From Gemmatimonadaceae bacterium (GTDB taxonomy: Bacteria; Latescibacterota; UBA2968; UBA8231), in assembly GCA_002726335.1 (NCBI GenBank), contig PBSR01000241.1, positions 1 to 12,819 on the forward strand: a stretch of 12,819 nt of DNA, given 5' to 3'. The notes under the pieces are model-generated. The model was not told the DNA's origin. It was given only the letters and a program-made list of their open reading frames with translations, and ran no database searches. Of this stretch, positions 1 through 6,826 are shown piece by piece (the stretch's first letter is position 1; each line of letters starts with the position of its first letter). The position numbers and the translations under genes are program-made.

Positions 1-263
1 CGGCTGACCACGGCGGTCTCGAAATCGAAGCCGTAGACCACGTCCGGATCGGGCGTGCTGAAGGGACCCAGCACGACGTCATCGCTGAAGATGAGCTGCA
101 CGCTCGTGATGATAGAGCTACCGTCAGCCATACGGCGGCTGCGGAACTCGAAGCGCGTGATCTGTCGCTGGCGACCGAAGTCGAAGGCGATCCAGGCGTT
201 GTCCCCATCCCCGTGGGTCGCCCATTCCGTACTCAGCTGGCCGTCCACCGCGTGGTGCGCCCC
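1..263 (-). pseudogene. Continuation of discoidin-domain lipoprotein after an in-frame TGA (partial, runs off left edge)
   Basis: This is the same reading frame as the lipoprotein at 264-770, read on past its TGA at 264-266. It stays open for 87 codons to the window edge. The translation is clearly protein-like: an AVDG motif followed by STEWATHGDGDNAWIAFDFG and then RQITRFEFRSR. That is the core of an F5/8 type C (discoidin) carbohydrate-binding domain: the AVDG-x-x-STEW strand, the acidic GDGDNAW loop and the hydrophobic FDFG strand. The first half of the same domain sits just before the TGA, so the stop cuts one domain in two. Either the gene is broken or a single base is wrong. No start codon with a ribosome site is evident after the TGA, so separate expression is unlikely. 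Confidence 0.65.
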
Positions 264-770
264 TCAGGCATCGTCGTTGCCGACGCCACCGAAGTTGCTG
301 CTCACACCGCTCACACTGGTGCCCTGGTCCAGTCCGACGAAGTTGGTCAGTTCTGCAACGATGTCCGCCACGTCGGTGGCAAACTGCAGTACATCTGAGA
401 AGTACGTATCCCCCGCCTCGTCAGTAGCCCTGGCGCGGTAGTGGTAGAGCGTGGCGGGCTGCAGGTCTTCGAGGGGGACCTCGTGGTCGAAGGCGTAGAG
501 CTCCGGTCCCATCGACGGATCGGTTGCCGACAGGTCGAGAACATCCTCCTGCAGCCCGTACTCGGCCTCGCAGGTGGTCTGCCGGCTGGTGCCGAAGCGG
601 ATGACAGCCCGGTTGGCGCCAATGTCCTCGGCGCGCAGATCGATGAATTCCATCGGTCCAGTGTCGGCGCTGCCCGAAGGCGCGTCGGTGCCACCGCATC
701 CCAGGATGGAGGCAGTCGCGCCGGCGGCGATCACGGCGGAGCGGAGTGTCGTCATCAGCGATCTGGTCAT
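264..770 (-). CDS. Lipoprotein with FN3-like domain and interrupted discoidin (F5/8 type C) domain
   Basis: 168 residues up to a TGA. Residues 1-24 are a lipoprotein signal peptide: positively charged start, hydrophobic stretch AVIAAGATASILG and lipobox I-L-G-C with Cys25 as the lipidated residue. A Gly/Ser/Asp-rich linker follows. Residues about 40-131 look like a fibronectin type III or purple-acid-phosphatase N-terminal-like beta sandwich, with the typical LQPATLYHYRARATD strand and a FSDVLQFAT end. From about residue 135 a discoidin domain begins, and the TGA cuts it. The start at 770 is chosen because GGGAG lies 9 bases upstream and the signal peptide then has normal length; ATGs at 755 and 806 are alternatives. 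It lies 68 bp downstream of the M81 gene on the same strand, so it is probably the last gene of that transcript. The likely role is a surface-anchored glycan-binding protein; the exact ligand is unknown. Confidence 0.7.
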   Translation of the reverse strand: MTRSLMTTLRSAVIAAGATASILGCGGTDAPSGSADTGPMEFIDLRAEDIGANRAVIRFGTSRQTTCEAEYGLQEDVLDLSATDPSMGPELYAFDHEVPLEDLQPATLYHYRARATDEAGDTYFSDVLQFATDVADIVAELTNFVGLDQGTSVSGVSSNFGGVGNDDA

Positions 771-779
771 CCTTCGTTT

Positions 780-784
780 CTCCC
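780..784 (-). promoter_or_regulatory. Ribosome binding site of the lipoprotein gene
   Basis: GGGAG on the minus strand lies 9 bases before the ATG at 770. It favours that start over the ATGs at 806 and 755. Confidence 0.4.
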
Positions 785-838
785 GAGAAGTCAGCCCAGC
801 AAACATCGCCATGTGGCCACCGTGCGGCCGTGAATCAT

Positions 839-2335
839 TCACCCTCCGGTTGCGGGATACAGTTGTGCCGCCGGTGTAAACACGACACCCTCGTCCAGCG
901 GAAAGACGGGCCGGCGGCAGATCGTGTGTCCGAGGCTTCTCAGGTTGGCGCTCGTCGACCCCGGTGCGTCGATGTTGAAGTTCGCCGCCGCCCAGGCGAC
1001 GAAGAAGCGCTCCTGACAGTGGGGTGATTTCACCACCACCAGGTCGAAGTTCTGCGGATCCCGGCCGTGGGCGAGAAAGAGGGAGCGATCGAAGAGATAC
1101 ACTGGTCGTGAAGTGACGACGATGGTGATCTGCCCCGCCTGCAGCACGGCCGTGTCGCCTCCATCCTGCTGTGTACCCCACGATTCGAAGTGGTACGGGC
1201 CGGCGGCCAGCATGGCGACGGTGGCCTCCAACTCGACGGGGGAGAATCGGGGATCGCAGGCGCCGCCCAGTCGGAACATCGCACTCTGTCCTACCCCTGT
1301 CTCGACGGCACGTTCCGCCGCTGGCGGGTCGACGATAGGCAGCAACACTTTGCCGCTGTAGCCGGCTTCGAGCAGGGCGGCGAGGATCGCATTGCTGTCG
1401 CCGGTGGCTCCCGAACTCGTGGCGTCGGCCGCATCGGCGAAGATCGCCGTACCCTCCAGCTCCTGCGCCGCGGCAATCGCCTCATCCACAGGTATCAGCG
1501 GCGCCTGCATCAACTCCCGCTTCTCCCAGAAAGCAGCCGCCATGTCCACTGCCGCCTGTGCGGCCGTCTCACGATTTCCGTCGGTGACGACCACGCTCTG
1601 CGAGCAGAGCTCGGGTACATCAGTGAAGGGATTGCCGATCATCATGCCTGCCGCCAGCGCCGCCCCGGTCCTCTCCAGCTCCTGCGCCCGGCGGATGGAT
1701 TCGCCGAACACGCCCGTCTCCGTCTTCAGCTCGTCGCCGCGCACCAGGGCCGGCACCACCACGCGGGCGATCACGGGCTCGAGGCCTTCGTCGAGCATGC
1801 GCAGCAGCAGCTGTGTCGCGCGCATCCCCGTGTCGGCGAGATCGACGTGGGGATAGGTGTGGTAGATGGTCAGCGCGTCGCAGTGCTCGAGCATGCGCTC
1901 GGTGAGAATGCCGTGCAGGTCCAGGGAGATGACGATGGGGACATGGGGTCCCAGGATCTTACGGGCTTCTCGCAGCAGAAATCCCTCGGGGTCCAACTCC
2001 GACGTGGCGCCCATGGCACCGTGCAGACAGAAGTAGAAAGCGTCGGCGCCGTCTTTGTGCGCGGCGAGGGCTTCCGTGAACTCCGCCGCCAGACGCTCGA
2101 AGGCATCCTGTGCCAGGGGCCCGGCCGAGCCCGCCCGAGCTCCCCAGACGGGCACCGCGTCGACGTCGTCGCGTGCGCTGAAAACATCCAGGGCGCCGCC
2201 GATCTCCGACTCGATGCCGCGGTGATAGGCGAAGAGCTGATCACCGCGATTGATGACAAAGGCCTCGTACTGCGTCTCCACCGGATTGAAGGAGGAGATC
2301 TCCTGCTTGCATTCGGCGATCAGGATCTTCAGCAA
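839..2335 (-). CDS. M81 family metallohydrolase (MlrC / microcystinase C-like)
   Basis: 498 residues, the usual length for the MlrC family (zinc-dependent hydrolases named after the microcystin-degrading enzyme; most members act on unknown amide or peptide substrates). The N-terminus LKILIAECKQEISSFNP matches the family's opening strand and its 'E-x-SSFNP' substrate loop. Family motifs follow: FCLHGAM (residues 103-109), SLDLHG with predicted zinc ligands Asp139 and His141, and YHTYPHVD with His163. Residues about 300-480 are the MlrC C-terminal domain. There is no signal peptide, so it is cytoplasmic. The start is TTG at 2335, inside the stop region of the enolase gene, with GGGGGGA 8 bases upstream. 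The 7-bp overlap indicates translational coupling with the enolase gene, so the two enzymes probably act in one pathway. The family call is firm; the substrate is unknown and need not be a peptide. Confidence 0.93.
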   Translation of the reverse strand: MLKILIAECKQEISSFNPVETQYEAFVINRGDQLFAYHRGIESEIGGALDVFSARDDVDAVPVWGARAGSAGPLAQDAFERLAAEFTEALAAHKDGADAFYFCLHGAMGATSELDPEGFLLREARKILGPHVPIVISLDLHGILTERMLEHCDALTIYHTYPHVDLADTGMRATQLLLRMLDEGLEPVIARVVVPALVRGDELKTETGVFGESIRRAQELERTGAALAAGMMIGNPFTDVPELCSQSVVVTDGNRETAAQAAVDMAAAFWEKRELMQAPLIPVDEAIAAAQELEGTAIFADAADATSSGATGDSNAILAALLEAGYSGKVLLPIVDPPAAERAVETGVGQSAMFRLGGACDPRFSPVELEATVAMLAAGPYHFESWGTQQDGGDTAVLQAGQITIVVTSRPVYLFDRSLFLAHGRDPQNFDLVVVKSPHCQERFFVAWAAANFNIDAPGSTSANLRSLGHTICRRPVFPLDEGVVFTPAAQLYPATGG

Positions 2336-3747
2336 TTGGTACGTCCCCCCGTTCCACTACTGTATCGAGGCCAGCCGGTGCGCTCCTGTCGCCATCCCAG
2401 CGCGTCCAGATGTCGCTCGCGGATGGCCTCGATGTGGCGTCTGTGGGGCTCCATCTTCTCCTCCGTCAGCTCGTACTGCTGCAAGAGATCGGGATCGAGC
2501 TCCACCCCGAGGCCCGGTCCTTCAGGTATCTGCAGGAAGCCCTGGTCGTAGGTCAACTTGCCGCCACGGATGACATCCCCCTCCCACTGATTGTAGTGAC
2601 CGTCGAGAGCGTGCAGGGCGAAAGGCGCCACCGGCCGGCCCCAGGCGATGTGGTAGGGCAGCTCGTAGGGAAAGGCGAAAGCGGCGGTGTGCAGCCGGAT
2701 GACGGTGGCTGGACCCAGCTCGTAGGCGCTGTGCATGCCGAGCTCCAGGCCCATGAACAGCGACGTGTCGTAGAGGCGCTTGAGGGCCAGGGGCCCTTCG
2801 TAGGCGTCCGGGGCCGAGATGTCCGCCGGCACGAAGCGCCGTATGGCGTCGAGGTCGAGGGGCGCGTCGAGAGCGCTGTCGCTGTACCGCCCGAAGCCCC
2901 GTCCATCGGGCGATGGCGGGATCAGATCCTTGCGGATCGGCGGAATCCAGGCGTGCGACGAGATCGGCACCGTGCTCATGTTGCGCAGACGGTGCCCGGC
3001 GCGGTAGATGTTCTCGAAGGAGCCGCCCACCGGTTCCTCGATCCACTCCAGGTCATAGGGCTCCACCGCCTGCATGAAGCGGAGGGCCTGACTCTCGCTC
3101 CACGAGGCGTGGGGGTCGACTCTGATGATGACCTCCGGCCCCAGGGCCTGACGGATGTTGTGGATCAGCTCGACATAACGCGGCGGTTCGAAGTCGCACA
3201 TGGACAGCTTGATGACACGAAACCCGTGTTCGTCGATGATCTGCTGCAGGTGTTGTGGGTACGTGTCGAAGGTCACCTCGTGGTTGCCATCCGGGTCGGG
3301 AAACCGATACCAGGTGTAGGCCGCCATCGGCACCCGCTCGACGACGGGGGTGTCGAGTTCGAAGACCTGGCGCAGGTAACGATGGAGTGGCAGTCCTGCG
3401 ACTTTGCCGGCGAAGTCCCAGTAGGCCAGCCCGAGATCGGCACGGATGGCCGGATCGAATGGATTGTGGTCGAGAACTCGTGCTTTCAGTTCGTCTGCCG
3501 TGTCCGCCGGCACGCCCTCGGCGATTCCCACCAGTCCCTGGTCGGTCTCGAACTCGGCAAAGGAGAAGGTCTCGGCCGAACCGTCCCAGCGTTTGGTCCC
3601 CGTCCAGGGCATCATGACCCGATAGAGACGGACGTCGCGAATCCGGTGACCGGTGGCGTGACCGCTGTCGTTGATCAGTGTCTGGCGGCGGCGGATATCC
3701 GCCACGACCTGGCGGTCATGGGCGGCGATAGCATCAGCGTCGTACAT
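2329..3747 (-). CDS. Enolase-superfamily dehydratase/racemase, glucarate dehydratase-like
   Basis: 472 residues with the two-domain enolase-superfamily layout: an N-terminal capping domain (to about 130) and a TIM barrel. Members abstract the proton alpha to a carboxylate, usually to dehydrate or racemise sugar acids using Mg2+. Visible active-site positions are Lys180 in VIKLS, metal ligands Asp211 (RVDPHASWS) and Glu237 (WIEEPV), Asp314 in the APDAYEG segment, and His339 (GMHS), which resembles the His-Asp pair of glucarate dehydratase. Two departures stand out: the second Lys of the usual K-x-K is Ser182, and the third metal-ligand position reads PISSHAW, offering His265 where glucarate dehydratase has Asn. 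The ATG at 3747 is preferred because GGAG lies 6 bases upstream; ATGs at 3759 and 3804 are also in frame. It overlaps the M81 gene by 7 bp and follows the glycosidase gene after 104 bp. Superfamily membership is firm; the substrate is unknown, with a hexonate or aldarate most plausible. Confidence 0.9.
   Translation of the reverse strand: MYDADAIAAHDRQVVADIRRRQTLINDSGHATGHRIRDVRLYRVMMPWTGTKRWDGSAETFSFAEFETDQGLVGIAEGVPADTADELKARVLDHNPFDPAIRADLGLAYWDFAGKVAGLPLHRYLRQVFELDTPVVERVPMAAYTWYRFPDPDGNHEVTFDTYPQHLQQIIDEHGFRVIKLSMCDFEPPRYVELIHNIRQALGPEVIIRVDPHASWSESQALRFMQAVEPYDLEWIEEPVGGSFENIYRAGHRLRNMSTVPISSHAWIPPIRKDLIPPSPDGRGFGRYSDSALDAPLDLDAIRRFVPADISAPDAYEGPLALKRLYDTSLFMGLELGMHSAYELGPATVIRLHTAAFAFPYELPYHIAWGRPVAPFALHALDGHYNQWEGDVIRGGKLTYDQGFLQIPEGPGLGVELDPDLLQQYELTEEKMEPHRRHIEAIRERHLDALGWRQERTGWPRYSSGTGGRTNC
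2344..2350 (-). promoter_or_regulatory. Ribosome binding site supporting the TTG start of the M81 gene
   Basis: GGGGGGA on the minus strand lies 8 bases before the TTG at 2335, inside the last codons of the upstream enolase gene. No ATG exists near the conserved N-terminus, so this site decides the start and points to coupling of the two genes. Confidence 0.5.
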
Positions 3748-3753
3748 CGTCGA

Positions 3754-3757
3754 CTCC
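3754..3757 (-). promoter_or_regulatory. Ribosome binding site deciding the enolase-superfamily start
   Basis: GGAG on the minus strand lies 6 bases before the ATG at 3747. The upstream in-frame ATGs at 3759 and 3804 have weaker sites. Confidence 0.45.
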
Positions 3758-3807
3758 ATCTGTACATCCCGGCACTGGGATGTGAGGCTCAATCCGGCAA
3801 TCATGCA

Positions 3808-3836
3808 ACAGACCGACTGTATTGTGGCTGGTCTGT
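3808..3836. repeat. 7-bp inverted repeat, possible operator
   Basis: ACAGACC at 3808-3814 and GGTCTGT at 3830-3836 form a perfect 7-bp inverted repeat with a 15-bp gap. It lies between the glycosidase and enolase genes and overlaps the spacer and -10 element of the candidate promoter, as expected for an operator. A regulator gene is not visible in the window. The loop is too long and no T-run follows, so a terminator is less likely. Confidence 0.3.
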
Positions 3837-3844
3837 CTGGTCAA
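3816..3844 (-). promoter_or_regulatory. Candidate sigma70-type promoter for the enolase-M81-lipoprotein genes
   Basis: On the minus strand TTGACC (3844-3839, 5 of 6 matches to the -35 consensus) is followed after exactly 17 bases by TACAGT (3821-3816, 4 of 6 matches to the -10 consensus). It sits about 70 bases before the enolase start at 3747, in the largest intergenic gap of the window (104 bp). This suggests the three downstream genes can be transcribed separately from the glycosidase. Confidence 0.35.
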
Positions 3845-3851
3845 CCGTCGA

Positions 3852-6800
3852 TCAGAACCCATGGTAATCGTACTCCGGGGGATCCTCACGACGCCCGATG
3901 TCAACGGGATCTTCCATGAACTTGAACAGAAGAGTCTGGCGCCCCGGAATGACGCCGGCGGGCTCGTCCCAGTATTTCAGTGAACGCATCTCCCGTATAC
4001 GGTAGCACGGCCGCTCGCTCCGGATCCGGAACGCCACATCCAGTTCGGCTTCGTTCACCAGGTAGATCAGGTCGTGGAACTTCGTGTGGACCACGCGGCA
4101 CTCCAGGTGCGCCAGGCTTTCTCCCTGCGGCCCGGTCACTCGTACCGGACGTCGGACTCCCACACGATCCATCAGGACGTCGATGACCTCGCGTAGTGTA
4201 TCGTGTGTCGGCGTGCCGGCGAAGGCGTACAGCTGGCCCTGCCCGATGGACTGTTGCAGCAGGATCGGACACCCCTCACCGGCGGCGAGGACCTCGGCGT
4301 CGGCTGCCTCGAACTGCTGAAATACTCCTTCTGTCTGCACGGCGGCACCGGTGTTGTCAGCGAAGAACGCGTCACACAGGGTGTCTGCTGTCATGCGTCG
4401 CCCCGCACCGAAGTCGACGTCGCTGCTGAAGCTCTGGTCGTAGCCCTGCTCAGCGGGGGCAAGACCCAGAATCTGCGGTACAGCCACCGTCGTCACTTTC
4501 AACCCCCAGCGGGACAGGTAGTCCTGCCCGCGACCATACTCGTCAGTGATACACGATTCAGGCAACATCACGACGGTGCCGCCGTGGCGCAGGTAGCCGT
4601 CGATGGCGTCGAACACGGCTGCCGGCATGTGGCGCACCGCCGGCAGTAGCACGATTCTGAAATCGCCCGACCGACCCTGGACCAGCTGCCGCTCCGACAC
4701 GAACGTGACCGGGGCGTCAAGACGGGAGACGGCATCGTAGGACAGTCGCAATGACTCCAGATAGGGCGTGGTGCGCGCTTTGAGCAAACCGTACGGCACC
4801 TGCAGGATCGAACTCTTCGAGTAATGGATGGCCACCTCGGCCCGCAGATCCCAGAAGGCGGCGATGTCCGTCCCGAGTCGCCTCACGTCCAGGGCCACCC
4901 GCATGTGCTCGTAGACCTCATCGAGATCGACACGCCCCTGCATGGGGGCACCCAGCGTCATGTGCGGATAACAGCGAGAGGGCTGCTTCGGCCACCAGAA
5001 CTTGGCGATCGTCGACTTGCCGTGGAGGAAGCCCTTGAACACGTCCCAGGCGCCGCCGCCGAACTCGGGATCGACTACGGGCCGGGGTGCATCCGACAAC
5101 GCCCGCAGCAGATCGAGGCTGAGGAGGCTGGAGCCTTCATGCAGAATGACGTCGTCTACCTCGTTGATGATCAGTTCCTCGTCGATGCCGGTGGTGCCGT
5201 TGGCCGACGAAGTCATCGACGAGGTACCGCCGGCGCAGATGGCGACGTTCGGGTCGAGCTCGTGGATGTTGTCACGAGCCCACTTGAGAATGTCGGTGAA
5301 GCGACGTGTATTCCAGCAGGTCCAGTCGAACCAGGCGCCATGGTTCGTGCCGGACTCGGGTACACCGTCGGGAGCCGCCGGCGGGTTGACCTCATCGATC
5401 GACGACAGGCGCGCACCCCAGGCCTCGTTCAACGATTTCACACGGCCGTACTTCTGCGCCAGCCAGATGCGGTACATCTCAATCGATCGGTCGCAGTAGC
5501 ACATATACATCAGCTCATACTGCACGATGTTGTAGAGCAGGTTCGGGTTGCCCCGCCATTCGTGTACGTGTTCGCGGTTGTACTGGCGGACGGCGTCGCG
5601 GATCGCCTCGTTCTCCAGGCAGATGACGACGTTCTCCTTGCGACCACCCATGGCCCACTGGTCCTTGATCAGGTGGCCACACCAGCCGCGCCAGCCGACA
5701 CGAGCTGCCTCCACATTCTGGTGAAACGTCCGATAGACGGGTGACCACTCCGTGTCGTAGCGCGAGCCGCCGCCCACCGAATACGACTCGACGCGATGGT
5801 CGTCGGGTGCGAAGAAGCGCAGCAACGGTCCCTGGTGGTGGTAGTTCATGGCGTAGAGCACGACCGGTCTGCCATTGGCATCAGCGAAGCAATTCCCCTG
5901 GATCCTGAGCGAAGACAGGTCGGGCAGCTGTGGAACTGCAGGCACGGGAATGTTCGAGTCGTCCTCGTCGTCGGCGTGAACGATGCCGCGGGAGAAGGCG
6001 TCCAGTTCTGTGGTCTGTTCTCGCACCAGCGCCAGGGCATCGCGCAGGTCCTTCTGTCGCCATTCGACATCGCGGGTCCAGGGGTAGAGGGCCCGCGCCT
6101 TGAGGGCGATGTCGGCAACCAGCTCGGCCGCCTCGACATAGAGCGTCTGCCGACCGGCGATCTGTGCCACGCGGTTGGCCTGCTGCAGTCGGCCGGTCTC
6201 GGCTTCCAGTTCCTTTTGCAGAGCCTGGACTTCGGGCGCCGGAATGACGTTCTCCAGCTCGTATGTGTAACAGGACTGGTCCTGGTTCTGCAGACAGCTG
6301 ATGCTGTCCCCGGGTACGGGGACGGCCGGCGCCCCGACGGTGTCGCGCTCGACGCAGAGTCGCAGGTGGCGCAGATAGACCGGGGCGTCCTGAGTGGCTC
6401 CCAGGTGCATGGTGAACTCGCGGATCCGGGAAAAGTCGAACTCGCGGTTCCCCTGGGTTGTGCGCATGGGGTTGATGTCGAGGATGATGTGGGTGATCCC
6501 CTGGGGCAGCATCAACCGTCGCGCCATCGAGATCCGGTCGCCGTACTCGCGTTCCGGCGAATTCAGCGATACAGCGTCATCGGCTTCCACACCACCGGCG
6601 ATCGCGCCGGTGGGCCGGTAGAGCGTAAGTTGGATCGAACCCGCCGCCCACGACTCGGCTATATCCGTTATTCGCAGCACCCCGGTAAGCCGGCCGCTGG
6701 GCTTGCCGTCGGGGAATCCGCCGTCGGTACCCTCAGGTACGACGCTGACATTTTCAGGCAAAGGCGACGAGTCGTCGCCGGTGAAGCTCCGGATGATCAA
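3852..6800 (-). CDS. GH42-like (clan GH-A) glycoside hydrolase, beta-galactosidase-like, multidomain
   Basis: 982 residues, longer than typical GH42 beta-galactosidases (about 650-700). Residues 1-165 look like a beta-sandwich, possibly carbohydrate-binding. About 190-272 are helical and coiled-coil-like (EVQALQKELEAETGRLQQ). About 295-660 form the catalytic barrel: QGNCFADANGRPVVLYAMN opening, WRGWCGHLIKD, and the GH42-type segment CYCDRSIEMYRIWLAQKYG followed by LNEAWG. Glu429 (VQYEL), just before that segment, is the likely acid/base; Glu579 (VVDPEFGGG) is the likely nucleophile. Residues about 670-860 resemble the GH42 A4 trimerisation (glutamine-amidotransferase-like) domain, with LRHGGTVVMLPES. 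No signal peptide is visible, so the enzyme is probably cytoplasmic and acts on an imported substrate. The start is TTG at 6800, with GGAGG 10 bases upstream; no ATG occurs until residue 92, which lies inside the N-terminal domain. It is divergent from the MFS gene by 26 bp. The fold is well supported; the sugar specificity is not known. Confidence 0.85.
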   Translation of the reverse strand: MIIRSFTGDDSSPLPENVSVVPEGTDGGFPDGKPSGRLTGVLRITDIAESWAAGSIQLTLYRPTGAIAGGVEADDAVSLNSPEREYGDRISMARRLMLPQGITHIILDINPMRTTQGNREFDFSRIREFTMHLGATQDAPVYLRHLRLCVERDTVGAPAVPVPGDSISCLQNQDQSCYTYELENVIPAPEVQALQKELEAETGRLQQANRVAQIAGRQTLYVEAAELVADIALKARALYPWTRDVEWRQKDLRDALALVREQTTELDAFSRGIVHADDEDDSNIPVPAVPQLPDLSSLRIQGNCFADANGRPVVLYAMNYHHQGPLLRFFAPDDHRVESYSVGGGSRYDTEWSPVYRTFHQNVEAARVGWRGWCGHLIKDQWAMGGRKENVVICLENEAIRDAVRQYNREHVHEWRGNPNLLYNIVQYELMYMCYCDRSIEMYRIWLAQKYGRVKSLNEAWGARLSSIDEVNPPAAPDGVPESGTNHGAWFDWTCWNTRRFTDILKWARDNIHELDPNVAICAGGTSSMTSSANGTTGIDEELIINEVDDVILHEGSSLLSLDLLRALSDAPRPVVDPEFGGGAWDVFKGFLHGKSTIAKFWWPKQPSRCYPHMTLGAPMQGRVDLDEVYEHMRVALDVRRLGTDIAAFWDLRAEVAIHYSKSSILQVPYGLLKARTTPYLESLRLSYDAVSRLDAPVTFVSERQLVQGRSGDFRIVLLPAVRHMPAAVFDAIDGYLRHGGTVVMLPESCITDEYGRGQDYLSRWGLKVTTVAVPQILGLAPAEQGYDQSFSSDVDFGAGRRMTADTLCDAFFADNTGAAVQTEGVFQQFEAADAEVLAAGEGCPILLQQSIGQGQLYAFAGTPTHDTLREVIDVLMDRVGVRRPVRVTGPQGESLAHLECRVVHTKFHDLIYLVNEAELDVAFRIRSERPCYRIREMRSLKYWDEPAGVIPGRQTLLFKFMEDPVDIGRREDPPEYDYHGF

Positions 6801-6810
6801 ACCTTGACAA

Positions 6811-6815
6811 CCTCC
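6811..6815 (-). promoter_or_regulatory. Ribosome binding site for the TTG start of the glycosidase
   Basis: GGAGG on the minus strand lies 10 bases before the TTG at 6800. It occupies the middle of the 26-bp gap between the divergent glycosidase and MFS genes, so the promoters of both must lie within each other's coding sequence. Confidence 0.4.
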
Positions 6816-6826
6816 GTAATCCGCCT

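Noticed and set aside
225..266. Selenocysteine insertion at the in-frame TGA
   Set aside because: Only a 4-bp CCAC/GTGG hairpin is visible after the TGA. Cys or Sec is not expected at this place in a discoidin domain, and the SelA-like protein in the window belongs to the DgaE-type branch, not true SelA.
264..266. Genome-wide reassignment of TGA to tryptophan
   Set aside because: Several intact genes in the window end naturally with TGA at the expected family length, and tryptophan is encoded by TGG throughout.
264..1181. Longer 305-residue version of the lipoprotein starting at 1181
   Set aside because: The extra N-terminal part overlaps the end of the M81 gene out of frame, is Arg/Gly-rich and would bury the lipoprotein signal peptide in mid-protein.
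1190..2551. 453-codon open frame on the plus strand, and a 485-codon one at 2410-3867
   Set aside because: Both lie antisense to the M81 and enolase genes, whose family motifs are unmistakable. The translations are low-complexity R/G/H/Q-rich text without recognisable motifs, as expected for antisense frames in GC-rich coding DNA.
6804..6809. Perfect TTGACA as -35 of a promoter for the MFS gene
   Set aside because: No acceptable -10 element lies 16-18 bases downstream (the sequence there reads GTGAGA), and it would overlap the likely start codon.
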